From Puccinia triticina (lineage: Eukaryota; Basidiomycota; Pucciniomycetes; Pucciniales; Pucciniaceae), in assembly GCF_026914185.1 (NCBI RefSeq), contig NC_070560.1:1214001-1278000 (forward strand): DNA of 64,000 bases, read 5' to 3'. This document shows, one piece after another, positions 11,621-21,600 of this stretch; the first letter of the stretch is position 1; every line of letters starts with the position of its first letter. A program made the translations under genes and the position numbers. The notes beneath the pieces were generated by a model that searched no databases, was not told where the DNA came from, and saw nothing but the letters and a program-made list of their open reading frames with translations.

Positions 11621-12119
11621 AAGTCTAACTCACCAAATCCAACAAGATTTGATACAGATAAGATCAGTATTAGTTGAGTATAAACACATGGCCAACCCAC
11701 AACTCATTTGCACATGGGGAAATGGCTCATATCTGGCAGACTTCTAGACAAAAATTACGGTCTGGCACTCTCTAGAGAGTGCAACACTTTCTTCCCTGGT
11801 GATGCCATCCAGAATTCACTACTTCACTGAATTCATGTTGCTGGTAAACTTTGTGCTGGCTTTTAAAGCCTATGTGTACTGAAGACTTCACAAAGGTCAT
11901 AGTACATTTCACTCATCCATCCTTCACTGCATACGGGTCAGCAGATCTATCTCCTGCCCCATCTAGCTTGGCAGAGACTTTAACACCTTTCTCTCCTGAC
12001 AACACTAGGTAAGCCTTGTTTGCTATTATTTTTTCTTCCCTCTCTCCCTGGTTTTAGGAAGTATTATCACAGCAGTATCAGGCATTGGGGTGAATTACAA
12101 CTCCACTCAATACTGGTAC

Positions 12120-12450
12120 CAACGGTGGGCCGCTACGCTACATTTAGTCCGTAGTTCAGCGCAGCGTAGCGGATCTAAACTACAAATGACAGGGTTTTCC
12201 GTTAGCGGGCAGTGATTGCCCGCTACCGCTAACAGGCACCCCTTGAAACTACAGGGCCTCTATCGCCGCTATCAGCGCTAGCAGTGCTATTCAACCGCTA
12301 AAAAAGCTGATAGCGCTGTTAGCGCCCGTTAGCGTAGCGTAGCGGCCCGTAGCGGGCGCTACAACTAACGGCAATGTGTCAGGAACTACGCAACGCTAAA
12401 CTAGCAGATAGCGCACGCTACGGATAGTTTAGCGTAGCGGCCCACCGTTG
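12120..12450. mobile_element. 331-bp foldback element with 7-bp target duplication
   Basis: Starts CAACGGTGGGCCGCTACGCT and ends with its inverted counterpart. It is flanked by CTGGTAC on both sides (12113-12119 and 12451-12457). The interior is dense in TAGCG/CGCTA and can fold into long hairpins. It is related by its ends to the elements at 20315-20611 and 23903-24654, the last of which contains a hAT dimerisation domain, so hAT-derived origin is likely. Confidence 0.75.
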
Positions 12451-12457
12451 CTGGTAC

Positions 12458-13270
12458 AGCTGGTCATTGAAGGGAGTTAAATCTCTGTTCAATGACCAGC
12501 TTTGCCAGTCATTGGGAGGAGTTGTAACTTCCCTCAATGGCCAGTACTGCCTGGCCATTGATGGGAGTCACGTCTCCGCTTAATGACCAGTGTTACCCGT
12601 TGTTGGAAGGATTCACAACTCCCCTTGTGTCACTCCCTTTGATGACCAGCTGTACCAGTCATTGAGGGGAGTTGTAACTCCCCCCGATGACCGGTACTGA
12701 CTGATCATTGAGGGGGGTTACAACTCCGCTTGATGACCAGTACAGCTGGGTCATTGATACAGAGTTGTGACTCCCTTCAATGACCACCTGTACCAGTCAT
12801 CAAGGGGAGTTGTAACTACCCTCAATGGCCAGTCAGTACTGGTCATCCGGGGGAGTTACAACTCCTGCCGATGATCAGGACAGCTGGGTCATTGAGAGGT
12901 GTTGCAAGTCCCCTCGATGACCCGTAGAGGTGGTCATTGAAGGGAGTTAGAACTCTGCATCAATGACCCAGCTGTACAGTTCATCGAGGGGATGTAACTC
13001 TCCTCAATGATAGGTAAAGCTGGTCATTGAGGGGAGACACAGCTCCCATCAATGTCCTGTACTTGGCAGGATGTCCACCCTGACGTTCGGCCAAACATCA
13101 GGGTGGAAATGTCACACAAGTGACAGTCCATCAACACATCCAAGGAGATGTAACTCTCCTCAATGACCGCTACAGCTGGTCATTAAGAGGAGCTACAACT
13201 CCCTCTATGACCTGTACTTGCAAAGGGAAATTTCCACCCTGATGTTTAGCCAAAAATCATGAGGGAAATG
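12458..13270. repeat. TGGTCATTGAGGGGAGTTG minisatellite of copy C
   Basis: Repeats of about 35-45 bp with the pattern TGGTCATTGA-GGGGAGTTGTAACTCCCCTCAATGACCAG, each nearly palindromic. Two copies of a hairpin motif (CCACCCTGAYGTTYGGCC followed by its complement) lie near 13075 and 13225. The foldback element at 12120 is inserted into the start of this array. Confidence 0.75.
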
Positions 13271-13725
13271 TTACACAAGTGAAAGTCCACCTAGATACCA
13301 GCCTGCCAAGAGGAAACCCCTCTTGGGGGGCTGGCATACATATACCAGCTTGCCAAGCGGGATCACTCTCAGCGGGCTGGTATACATATAACAACCTGAC
13401 AAGGGGGATCTCAGATTTCATTGCAGGCATGTTATTAAATCTTGGGCTTTATGAGGTTCAATTAAACCTCCATGAAATTAAGCCCTATGCGTTGGAACAG
13501 GCCAGATTTACAACTCAGTCTCCTGCTGCACTTATCTGGCTAAAGTTGGGGATCTTCTGTGATGGTATCCTGTAGAAGAATCACATCTGTCCCATCCACA
13601 AGTTGTGACAGTAACTCATGATGTGAGCCCAGAGCCAACTTGGCCTTCAAAAATGATTTAAGTTGAGTTGCACTTGAGTCATGAATTGGTCAAGGTGATT
13701 TTTTTTACCATATTAAGTTACAGAT
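13271..13725. other. Remainder of copy C left of the copia element
   Basis: Contains three loose repeats of a CCAGCYTGCCAAG...GGCTGGYATACATAT motif (13300-13400), then unique AT-rich sequence. No gene seen. Confidence 0.5.
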
Positions 13726-13833
13726 TGTTGGAGCCCCTTTTTGGGGCTTGGCACAGACTCACTAGACACAAGCACAAGTCCTGGTGCAAGTGTGGTTTGA
13801 TCCTTCAATTCATCTTTGTCTCAAACCATCACA
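13726..13833 (+). repeat. copia 5' LTR, 108 bp
   Basis: Starts TGTTGGAGCCCC and ends CCATCACA, the usual TG...CA form. It contains the short palindrome GAGCCCCTTTTTGGGGCTT. At 108 bp it is unusually short for a coding copia element. Confidence 0.95.
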
Positions 13834-13845
13834 GGTTATGAGCCC
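13834..13845 (+). promoter_or_regulatory. copia primer-binding site, half-tRNA type
   Basis: GGTTATGAGCCC begins directly after the 5' LTR. It is complementary to the anticodon stem-loop of initiator tRNA-Met (GGGCTCATAACC), not to a tRNA 3' end. Drosophila copia is known to prime from an internally cleaved initiator tRNA-Met, so this element probably does the same. Confidence 0.75.
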
Positions 13846-14332
13846 TTTGTCTCAAATTTTTTCTCTCTTATCATCTATTGATCATCGGTTTGACTTTATC
13901 CTCCCAGCTTAGGGACATCTCTTCCATCATCAACTGCCCAGCGTAGGGCGCATCCGTCATATTATTTTTCTTACTTCTCCAAACCTTTTTTCTCGTCAAT
14001 CCTCCACGTAGCGGCTGTTTTCATATCAAACCTCGCTTCTATTAACCAAACGCTGAGCTTGAAGATATCTGCTGTGAGTTAGACCAGAGTCTAGCTAACT
14101 CGAAACCAATACCTTGGTACCTAGGGGGTCGAACCTTGCAGTGGTGAAAATAGAGTGAAGCGGGAGGCCAACGGAGTTTTTCAACCTTTTGCCGACTACT
14201 CTTGTTCATCCATCTCTCAAAGTTTTCTTTCTCTCTCTCCTCTGTTTATCCTCTCTCTCTCTCTTCAAACTTTATAATCAACACATTTCTTTTATCCACC
14301 AATCTTTCTTCCTATTTTCCCCACCTTTTTCT

Positions 14333-16363
14333 ATGTCTCACTCTCCTCAAAACACGCACTCTCCCCCATCTGCAAACAATCCTTGGCTCCCGGCCAATCT
14401 CACTGGAATCCAACCGGAAGCTTATGCCACCAACAATCCTCCACCAGCATCATCCAGTCATCATCATTCCCGCAGCAGACACAGCTCGACACCAAGACAC
14501 ACCGGTCCGAATATGCCAGGCTTACAGGACAATGGACCTCTTGCTCCGGGGACTGATGGACCTGCGATATACACCAAAGCTGACGTCGCTAGGTTTCTTC
14601 AACAGGCTCAACACCAAAATCGTACAGTCGGGCAGAATGTTTGTGAGGCAATTGCTACGCTAACGGATTCTCAACGTTTGAAGCCGGATGGGTCCAATTT
14701 CACGGACTGGGACCTGTTTTTGCGCGAGCGGACGAGGGAGCTCTTTGCCGACAATCTTTGGTTTATGAAGCCTAACCCTCATGGGGCCGATGAACAACTG
14801 GGTCGGTCTCTTCTGTTGGCGACGGTGGATGCCTCCATGGTCCGGCTGCTTTTGAAGCAAACCACTGGACATAATATGTATGATCACCTTTGCTCCCGTT
14901 TCAATAACATTACCCGGGCCAAACAGATGTTATGTTGGGAGAAACTTAAGAATTGCAAGTTGTCCGATCATGGGAGCAGCACTGCTGCAATGAGCTATCT
15001 TTTGGAACTACTTGATGACTTCAACACCTTGCAACTCGAGATCAACTGCGAGAACGTCGGGGGGCTAGTCCTGCAATCGGCTCTGGAATCAGGTTCAGAA
15101 CATTGTTGCGAGGTCAATCATCGAGTGGAACAAGACTTGGCGAGCAGCAGTAGGACGTTGTCTAGGAGAGCAGTGACAACCGATCAGATACTCAAGCATA
15201 TAGATGTGGCAAAGCAGCAGTTGGATCTAAATGCGCAAACACCGTCATCCTTTGGCGCACAGTTATTGGATACAACAACACACAGTCTACCTGGACCGTA
15301 TGCACATGCGATGGAGCTCTATCATCCGGATTTCTGGCCGGGTCTTCCTCCTCAAGTTGAAGGCATGGCAATCCAAGGCTTGCAGTGTTGGAACTGTTGC
15401 TCCCCAGATAATTTTCTCAGCAAATGTCCGGTCCCAAGAAGAACCAATTTTGATCTTCCTCCTGTTGTTCCTTGGCCCACCAATTGCTTTCAGACTTCTA
15501 GGGCGGTGCAGCCAGTTGTCCTCCCTGGTAACTTCCAGGCTTGGTATCCAATCGTAACGCCGCCAGGTTTTGTACCACAGCCCTACCAGCCCATGCCTCA
15601 ACAATTCCCGCCGGTTTTGAATCCGTATGTTCCTGTCAACCCAGCTTGGAAGCCGGACTTGTACAGACCGGACAATTGTCAAGACTATCGCCAACAATCA
15701 TTGCTGACGTCCCAACAGCGCATCCAACCCCGGCCGACTGCCAACCTGTCAACCTCGGACAATTCCCACTCTACTGCCTACAACCCCCGCTTTCACACGC
15801 AGACTAAAGTGCCTCAGTATTGCCCTGCACCGCCTACCGCCCAACAGCAACCTTCCTACCCGCCGACGCAACAGTACACACAAGAAACGCCATCTCAACC
15901 ACAATCGGTGGCCCGGGTGCTGGAGATTGGCTGTCTGGACCAGGAACTCAAGTCTGGTTTGCAGCCTTGTTTTAGTCAACTGGCGGTGGGCAATGGAGAT
16001 GATCCAGTGATTGACACCGGTGCGACGCATCATCTAATGGGTAATTGGTATGTCTTGAGTTCTTTTTGCAATTTCTTGACTCCTATCCCACTCCGAGTGG
16101 CCACTAAGGGTGGCGGTTCCTTTATCACAGGAGCTGGGGACCTATTGTTTCGGACCCTGAATGGGCAAATCGCCACTCTTAAAGGAGTGCTTTTTTGTGA
16201 GCACAGAACATCTACCCTCATCTCTCTAGCAGCCCTGAGGAAGGCTGACTCGCAATTCTTATATAATCATGTGAAAGATGCCTTCAATATCTTTACACCT
16301 GGTTGGCAATTGCTTTTCAGTTGTCCTTTCCGACGCGAAGCCAACAAATGGTGTTTTCCTTGA
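14333..16363 (+). CDS. copia Gag and protease segment, 676 aa
   Basis: I start at ATG 14333 (MSHSPQNTHSPP) because the upstream frame from 14189 is a hydrophobic, pyrimidine-run translation of the leader. Residues ~120-300 are a UBN2/copia-type Gag capsid (NFTDWDLFLRERTRELFADN through WEKLKNCKLSD). A zinc knuckle at about residue 352 reads CWNCCSPDNFLSKC, where the usual His is Asn, so zinc binding is doubtful. A Pro/Gln-rich linker follows. The aspartic protease motif DTGATHHLMGNW starts near residue 561 and is intact. The frame ends at TGA 16361-16363, just after the protease. In intact copia elements Gag and Pol are one polyprotein, so this stop is probably a mutation, though suppression cannot be excluded. 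Confidence 0.85.
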   Translation: MSHSPQNTHSPPSANNPWLPANLTGIQPEAYATNNPPPASSSHHHSRSRHSSTPRHTGPNMPGLQDNGPLAPGTDGPAIYTKADVARFLQQAQHQNRTVGQNVCEAIATLTDSQRLKPDGSNFTDWDLFLRERTRELFADNLWFMKPNPHGADEQLGRSLLLATVDASMVRLLLKQTTGHNMYDHLCSRFNNITRAKQMLCWEKLKNCKLSDHGSSTAAMSYLLELLDDFNTLQLEINCENVGGLVLQSALESGSEHCCEVNHRVEQDLASSSRTLSRRAVTTDQILKHIDVAKQQLDLNAQTPSSFGAQLLDTTTHSLPGPYAHAMELYHPDFWPGLPPQVEGMAIQGLQCWNCCSPDNFLSKCPVPRRTNFDLPPVVPWPTNCFQTSRAVQPVVLPGNFQAWYPIVTPPGFVPQPYQPMPQQFPPVLNPYVPVNPAWKPDLYRPDNCQDYRQQSLLTSQQRIQPRPTANLSTSDNSHSTAYNPRFHTQTKVPQYCPAPPTAQQQPSYPPTQQYTQETPSQPQSVARVLEIGCLDQELKSGLQPCFSQLAVGNGDDPVIDTGATHHLMGNWYVLSSFCNFLTPIPLRVATKGGGSFITGAGDLLFRTLNGQIATLKGVLFCEHRTSTLISLAALRKADSQFLYNHVKDAFNIFTPGWQLLFSCPFRREANKWCFP

Positions 16364-19243
16364 CCTTTGTTACCTGGTTCTGTTGACATGCATCCCGGCG
16401 GCTCAAAATCTCCTGTTTCTCTACATTCTTGCTCTTTTCTACCTACTCCGACTCCACCTGAACTTTCTTCTCCTTCTCATTCTCCCGTTTTGTGTGGCTT
16501 GACTCAAGATTTGAAAAGTCCTGGCAATGATAAAACTAACTCTGATCTTAAGAAGTTTTCTGATGAAATATCAGGACTATAATCTAAATCCGCGCCAGGA
16601 GATGTGTTTGAGTCCCCTTTGGAGTTAACTCCCAGTTTCACTTGGCGCCCGGAGGATCTCACTAGGGATGAATCGGCCCTTTTGTTCTGGCATCACATTT
16701 TTGGTCATGCCAGTTTAAGAGTGATTAGGCGCCTGGTCCAACAGAAGGCGGCTTTTGGGTTGCCGGATAAGATGCCGTCTGGCCAACTCAGGTGTCCTGT
16801 TTGTGCGACACACAAAGGGATGCGGACAAACACTTTAGCACAGTTGAATAGGTCTGTTTCACCTATGGAAATCCTTAATGCTGATCTGATGGGTCCTTTC
16901 CCTGTGGAAACTTTTAACAAGGGAAAGTATGTACTCTGTATAAAAGATCTTGGCTTGGGTTATAATGAGATCAAAATTATGGCTTATAACAAATCTGATT
17001 CTAACAAACACATTGTTGACACCATTAACCGCTTAGAACGGCAAACAGAAAAGAAAGTCAAAGTTCTGCGGAGTGACAATGGCGGGGAATTTGCTAATAA
17101 ATTTCTAGTAGATTTTCTGACATCTAGAGGAATTCAAGCGGAGTGGAGCTTGCCTTATCAACATTACCAGAATGGAGTGGTGGAGCGTTTCAATCGGACG
17201 GTCACGGAGATGGGTCGTAGTGTCCTTGGGGACAGCAAACTACCTCAACACTTTTGGGGTTTTGCCTTTGAGTGGTCATCATGGGTTCTGAACAGGTTAC
17301 CGAACAAATCAAGTGGCCAGAAAACTCCTTGCAAAGCAATTTTTGGGACAATGCCACAACTGGATCAGGCCCGCATTTTTGGGAGTGTGGCGTATGTTTT
17401 GACTCCTCCGGAAAAGAGGAACAAACTGGCAGATCGAGCTGTTTGGGCGCATGTGATAGCGCACCTGGGTGATAGTAAGGGGTGGATGTTCTGGGTACCA
17501 GAGACTGAAAAGCTGATTTCTTTGGCTTGGGCAACCTTTGAGGATATTCTTGGCCCACGGATGGTTCAGCAGTCTCATATGGATCCTGTAATACAGGCCA
17601 AGTTAACCATTCACCCAACTACTAATGCTGTGTCTTCCGGTGATTTTTCACAGGAATTAGCCTTTGGACGGGAGGAACGGCTGGTAGATGAAATCATTGA
17701 GACGTGCGGTTTCTACATGGCTGGCATTCCAAAGACTTTCAAACAAGCGCAAAAGTCATTGGAAGAAAGCAGTGGAAGAAGAACTTGGTAACCTTGATCA
17801 AAAGCAGGTTTGGCAAGTCTGCATAATGGACACTACAAAGCGTGAGCTGGACGGACGCTGGGTATTTGCCATCAAGAAAGCTGCAGATGGAAAGGTTACT
17901 AGGTATAAAGCGCGGTATGTTGCGCAAATTCTGGGGGAAGATTTCAAGGAAACCTTTGCGCCTACAGCAACCTTTGCTTCCATGTGTTTGGTGCTGACGC
18001 TGGCAATTGCTCACAAGTGGCCAGTACACTCTTTTGATTTTGTAGCAGCATATCTGAATTCAGATATCAACAAGGAAATTTGGATAAAGCCCCCGGAAGG
18101 AATGCAACTCAAACCAGGGGAAGGCCTCCTTCTGAAGAAAGCTCTGTATGGCACAAGACAGGCGGCGCGGTGTTGGTGGCTTCATCTGCGCGACATCTTG
18201 AAAGATCTTGGGTATACGGCGAGTCACTACGACACTAGCCTTTATGTCCTACAAGACCCGGCGAAAACAGGTGTCATTTGGGTTCATGTGGATGACGGGA
18301 TTGTCACTGGAGATTCGGTGGAAGCATTGAAAGACCTGGAAAGTGCACTGGCCGGAAAACTGGAAATCAAATGGGAGGCCAAACTTTCATCAATTGTAGG
18401 GGTTGAGATAGTACGCACGCCAGATTCCTTTATATTAAGTCAACATAAACTGGTGAATGATATCCTTGATAATCACTGGGATGGAGTGACCATGGCAAAG
18501 ACACCACTGCCTGCTAACCTAGACATTAACTCGACACAGGAAGGCGACCCTGCTTCCTCAAAATCCTTTTTGTCTGTGGTTATGTCCCTGAGCTATGTAG
18601 CGGTGGGGACACACCCCGATATATCTTTTGCAGTGAATTTTTTGGCTCGTTTTCTGCAGCTCCAGGGCCGACTCATTGGAAAGGCGTCAGACATCTGGTC
18701 AACTACTTGGCTCACTCAAGAAAGGAGGTTCTGACATTGCGGCCTCAGGTGGACGGATCTGCTTTGAAATGCTTTTGCAATGCTTCGTGGGGCGGGGAGC
18801 ACTTGAAATCAACTTATGGTTTGTTTCTGACTTTCATGGAATGCCCGATCATCTGGGCTTCGGGGAGATTGGTCACTGTGGCTGCTTCAACATGCAAGGC
18901 AGAATACATGGCGTTGGGCATAGCTACAAGGCAGGTTCTCTGGGTAAGGCACTTGCTTAAAGACATTGTACGTAAAGATTTTTGTGGCAAACTCTATTGC
19001 GATAACCAATTGGCCGTTAAGATTGAAACAGACGATTCTTCTAACAAGAGGATTGGAACAGACAATTCTTCTAACAAGAGGGCGCGTCATACAGAAAGAG
19101 AATTTGCAATAACTAACCAAGCCTTGTACCAAAAGAAAACTGAGATAACCTGGGTGCCTACAGGTGAACAGCTGGCGGACATCCTAACTAAATCATTGAC
19201 ACGGGAGCCTTTTGAGCGTCTAGAAAGATGTCTTCTAGGATAA
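16364..19243 (+). pseudogene. copia Pol: integrase, reverse transcriptase, RNase H (broken)
   Basis: Same frame as Gag from 16364, with a second stop (TAA 16580-16582), then the GAG-pre-integrase zinc region (HHIFGH...CPVC) and integrase with its D-D-E residues in NADLMGPFP, RSDNGGEF and QNGVVERFN. Near 17755 a 1-bp-type shift moves the frame to the reverse transcriptase (WKKAVEEELGNL, ...WVHVDDGI with the catalytic DD). Near 18660 a second shift returns to the first frame for RNase H (CKAEYMAL, YCDNQLAVK). The expected first RNase H aspartate appears as Asn (CNASWGG). A 30-bp tandem duplication at 19021-19080 repeats the DxSSNKR segment just before the conserved ARHTERE. All pol domains are recognisable, but the element cannot make a single Pol without correction. 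Confidence 0.9.
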
Positions 19244-19350
19244 TGATTTTTTTTTTCTTTCTTCTCTTTACTTCTTGTGTTCATCCTTTATTTCTTTCCT
19301 TCCATCTTTCAAGACTTGTATGTAGAGCAGGACGAGTCTTGTGTCTAGGT

Positions 19351-19364
19351 GAGGGGGGGGGGGG
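19351..19364 (+). promoter_or_regulatory. copia polypurine tract
   Basis: GA followed by a run of twelve G immediately before the 3' LTR, the expected position for plus-strand DNA priming. Confidence 0.8.
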
Positions 19365-19472
19365 TGTTGGAGCCCCTTTTTGGGGCTTGGCACAGACTCA
19401 CTAGACACAAGCACAAGTCCTGGTGCGAGTGTGGTTTGATCCTTCAATTCATCTTTTTCTCAAACCATCACA
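19365..19472 (+). repeat. copia 3' LTR, 108 bp
   Basis: Matches the 5' LTR over its whole length with about two substitutions (CGAG for CAAG, CTTTTTC for CTTTGTC). Followed by the target duplication CAGAT. Confidence 0.95.
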
Positions 19473-19621
19473 CAGATTACATCAGCTTTAGTTGGACACG
19501 TCATCAAAATGGGCTGAAGCTTGAATTGCACACTCTACACAGTTAGAATCCAGCAGGGTTCCAGAAAGAAATCATGGTCTGGCATTCTCCAGAGAGTGCA
19601 ACACATCCCTCCCTGGTGATT

Positions 19622-20314
19622 GCATTGTACTACACCCCCCAAGCCTGCTTGAATGTTCCTTTTTAAATTTGATGTTCAAGAAAATTCTAGAACACCAACT
19701 TGCAAAAGTACATGCAAGTCATGCACAGCCAACTTTGGATCCCCCCATCATACAAACAGTTGGGGTTAAAATGGCAGCTTGTTTGGAGCATCCTGCAGGT
19801 CAACTGTGAGCAGCTGACCCAGTTTTCTTGTGCAGTGCCCAAGCTCTCAGCTCAGTGTTAGGAAATTATTCCCAAGTGACCCCCCCCCCCTTAGAGGTGC
19901 ATGCTGCACCAGGGACCTCAGAAGCAAGCAACTTGCGTTGTGGTTAGAATAAAGACAGAGATTGTATATTCTGGATAAAAAATCAGAATGGCAGGGTTGA
20001 TCTCCATAGGATCAGGCAATTGAGCAGGGTGGAGTGGAGACAGGGTTTATTTGAGGTGCCAGAGTGAGGGGGGAGGGAAAGGATGTCAAATGCCAAAACG
20101 TAGATCCATTCTTGAGAATTCAAGAAACATCCACAAAAGAAAAAACTTGAACGCTAGAGATGAAGCTTTTGGCAGGAAAGTGGTGCAGTAACCAGGTACC
20201 TCTGACCACCTATGTTTATTCCTCCAGCCACACTGCCTGTGACATTGGGGGAACAATTTGGGTTTCACAGGACACAGTAAAGGTCGCAGAACTTTTCAGA
20301 TCTGAGACCTTGAC
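19622..20314. other. Spacer, no gene
   Basis: AT-balanced sequence right of copy C with a C run near 19881-19891. No convincing open frame, repeat or RNA gene. Confidence 0.5.
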
Positions 20315-20611
20315 CAACAATGGGCCATAGTGTTAGTGTGGTGTAGCATAGTTTAAGTTCACTAATGTGTAGCGTAGTGTTAGTTTGATTCTGCGTTATT
20401 GGCGCTACCTCTACGCGCAAATGGCACAAAAAAGTGCCCGCTACACTGTGTTACAGCGCCTTTTAGCGGTCTTTTGGCCTTTTTTGCCTTAAAAAGCGCT
20501 GTAGCGTAGAGTAAGGCAGCGTAGCAGCAATCTAACACCACAGAAATAAAGGGCCTCTGTGCGTGCCACTACACTAACAAAAGGGCCCTATAGCGTAGCA
20601 GCCCAACATTT
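20315..20611. mobile_element. 297-bp GTAGCG-rich element with 7-bp target duplication
   Basis: Begins CAACAATGGGCC like the element at 23903 and is flanked by CCTTGAC on both sides (20308-20314 and 20612-20618). Its right end (GCAGCCCAACATTT) is only a loose inverted match. The interior is full of GTAGCGTAG/CGCTAC words, as in the foldback element at 12120. Confidence 0.65.
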
Positions 20612-20994
20612 CCTTGACTGAGGCAAAACGCACCAGATGCCCTTGCGGCTTGGCGCATATAACACATGACATATGACATACATGACTCAAGTGTGGCAAA
20701 TCACAACAGATGGCCTTGTGTGTCACTGCATATAACATTTGAAATATGCATACAAGATACATCAGCTCATGTAATGTGCAATTGATATTCATGTGGCAAA
20801 ATACAAAAAATAGTCCAGGGGGTACTTGTGGTACCTGCTGTTGAAATTCTGTGATCCTGCCCTTATGAGGTAGCACTTGCCTTTCTGGATTTTTTGTTCA
20901 TTTTTATTATCAAATAATCTATATAAAGTTCTTCTCCTCTCTGGTTTTTATTTCACTACCTGCCAAAAGTACCACTGCTCCCCACGGCAATTCC

Positions 20995-21600
20995 AGGTGC
21001 GGGTTTTGGGGCCGCTTCGCTGCGCTGATAATCAGCGGCTGGGTCGCTGCACTAACACTTTTTGATCTCACCGGAAAAAAACCCTGTATTTCAGCGGCCA
21101 ATCAGTGTCAAACCGCTGCGCTGCCGGTGATTTCAGCGGCAGCGCAGCGGAAAACCCACTGAATGGCCGCTGACCGCTTTTTCAGCGTCAGAGCGCGGAT
21201 TTTGCTGCGCCCCAACATGGTTGTAAGGAAAATTTGAGGTCAAATGGGAGGCAGAGGGTTTGGTTGACGTGTCCCTCCCTTCTAACGTTCCGGCAATATT
21301 CAGCGCTGCTACCTGGGCGCAGCAGAATCAGGGCGCTGACGCCGAAAAAGCGGTCAGCCGCCGTCCATGGCCATTCAGCGGGTTTTCTGCTGCGCTGCGC
21401 TAATTGTAAGATTTAGCGCTCTTTCCAGCGCTGCGCTAACGCTGTTTGGCGGCGAGATTCAGCGCTAAATTGCTGAATTAAGCGGTAGCGCAGCGGCCAG
21501 GGCGCTAACGCTGATTGGGCTTGGTTGTCAGCGCTAAACCGCTGCGCTGCGCTAAAAGTGCTGCTTTTGTCAGCGCAGCGCGGCAGTTACACCTTTGGTT
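20995..21600. repeat. GC-rich CAGCGCTGCGCT hairpin tract
   Basis: Dense repeats of CAGCG, GCTGCGCT and CGCTAA in both orientations, beginning GGGGCCGCTTCGCTGCGCT. That start resembles the ends of the 12120 and 20315 elements. It is probably one or two decayed members of the same foldback family, but I cannot fix the ends or a target duplication. Confidence 0.5.

Larger units (their letters stand above)
8854..11801. mobile_element. DNA transposon copy A: CACCAGGG family, inserted in copy C
   Basis: The ends read CACCAGGGAAGAAA inwards, followed by TTGCACTCTCTAGAGAGTGCC and a CCGTAATTTT block, about 57 bp of inverted repeat in all. The flanking duplication is ATG (8851-8853 and 11802-11804). 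Left-interior sequence (TCTGATGTGAGTTCAATG and beyond) and right-interior sequence align with copy B at 42010-42380 and 51896-53900. Its interior holds a 140-bp MITE (9735-9874), a GTCCAC...GTGGA hairpin motif near 10300 and a TGGTCAT-type minisatellite. There is no open frame of transposase size. Confidence 0.85.
13726..19472 (+). mobile_element. Ty1/copia LTR retrotransposon, full length but pol disrupted
   Basis: Bounded by two 108-bp LTRs and the 5-bp target duplication CAGAT (13721-13725 and 19473-19477). Order: LTR, primer site, Gag with protease, integrase, reverse transcriptase, RNase H, G-rich polypurine tract, LTR. Integrase before reverse transcriptase is the copia order. The LTRs differ at about two positions by eye, so insertion is fairly recent, yet the reading frame has two in-frame stops and two frameshifts. 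It is inserted in DNA transposon copy C. Confidence 0.95.
8453..19618. mobile_element. DNA transposon copy C: CACCAGGG family, outermost of a nest
   Basis: Both ends start CACCAGGGAGGGATGTGTTG when read inwards, followed by the near-palindrome GCACTCTCCAGAGAGTGC and then AGACCATAATTT. They are flanked by the 3-bp target duplication ATT (8450-8452 and 19619-19621). The two ends match each other better than they match the ends of copies A and B. Within C lie copy A (8854-11801), a 331-bp foldback element, a minisatellite and a complete copia element. Removing these leaves about 2.1 kb, similar to the other copies. No transposase is visible, so the element is non-autonomous. Inverted ends beginning CACC plus 3-bp duplications suggest a CACTA-like (CMC) relation, but PIF/Harbinger also makes 3-bp duplications, so the superfamily is inference. 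Confidence 0.8.

Noticed and set aside
14189..14332. Extending copia Gag to the upstream ATG
   Set aside because: The extra 48 residues are hydrophobic translation of a pyrimidine-rich leader. MSHSPQ at 14333 is the better Gag start.
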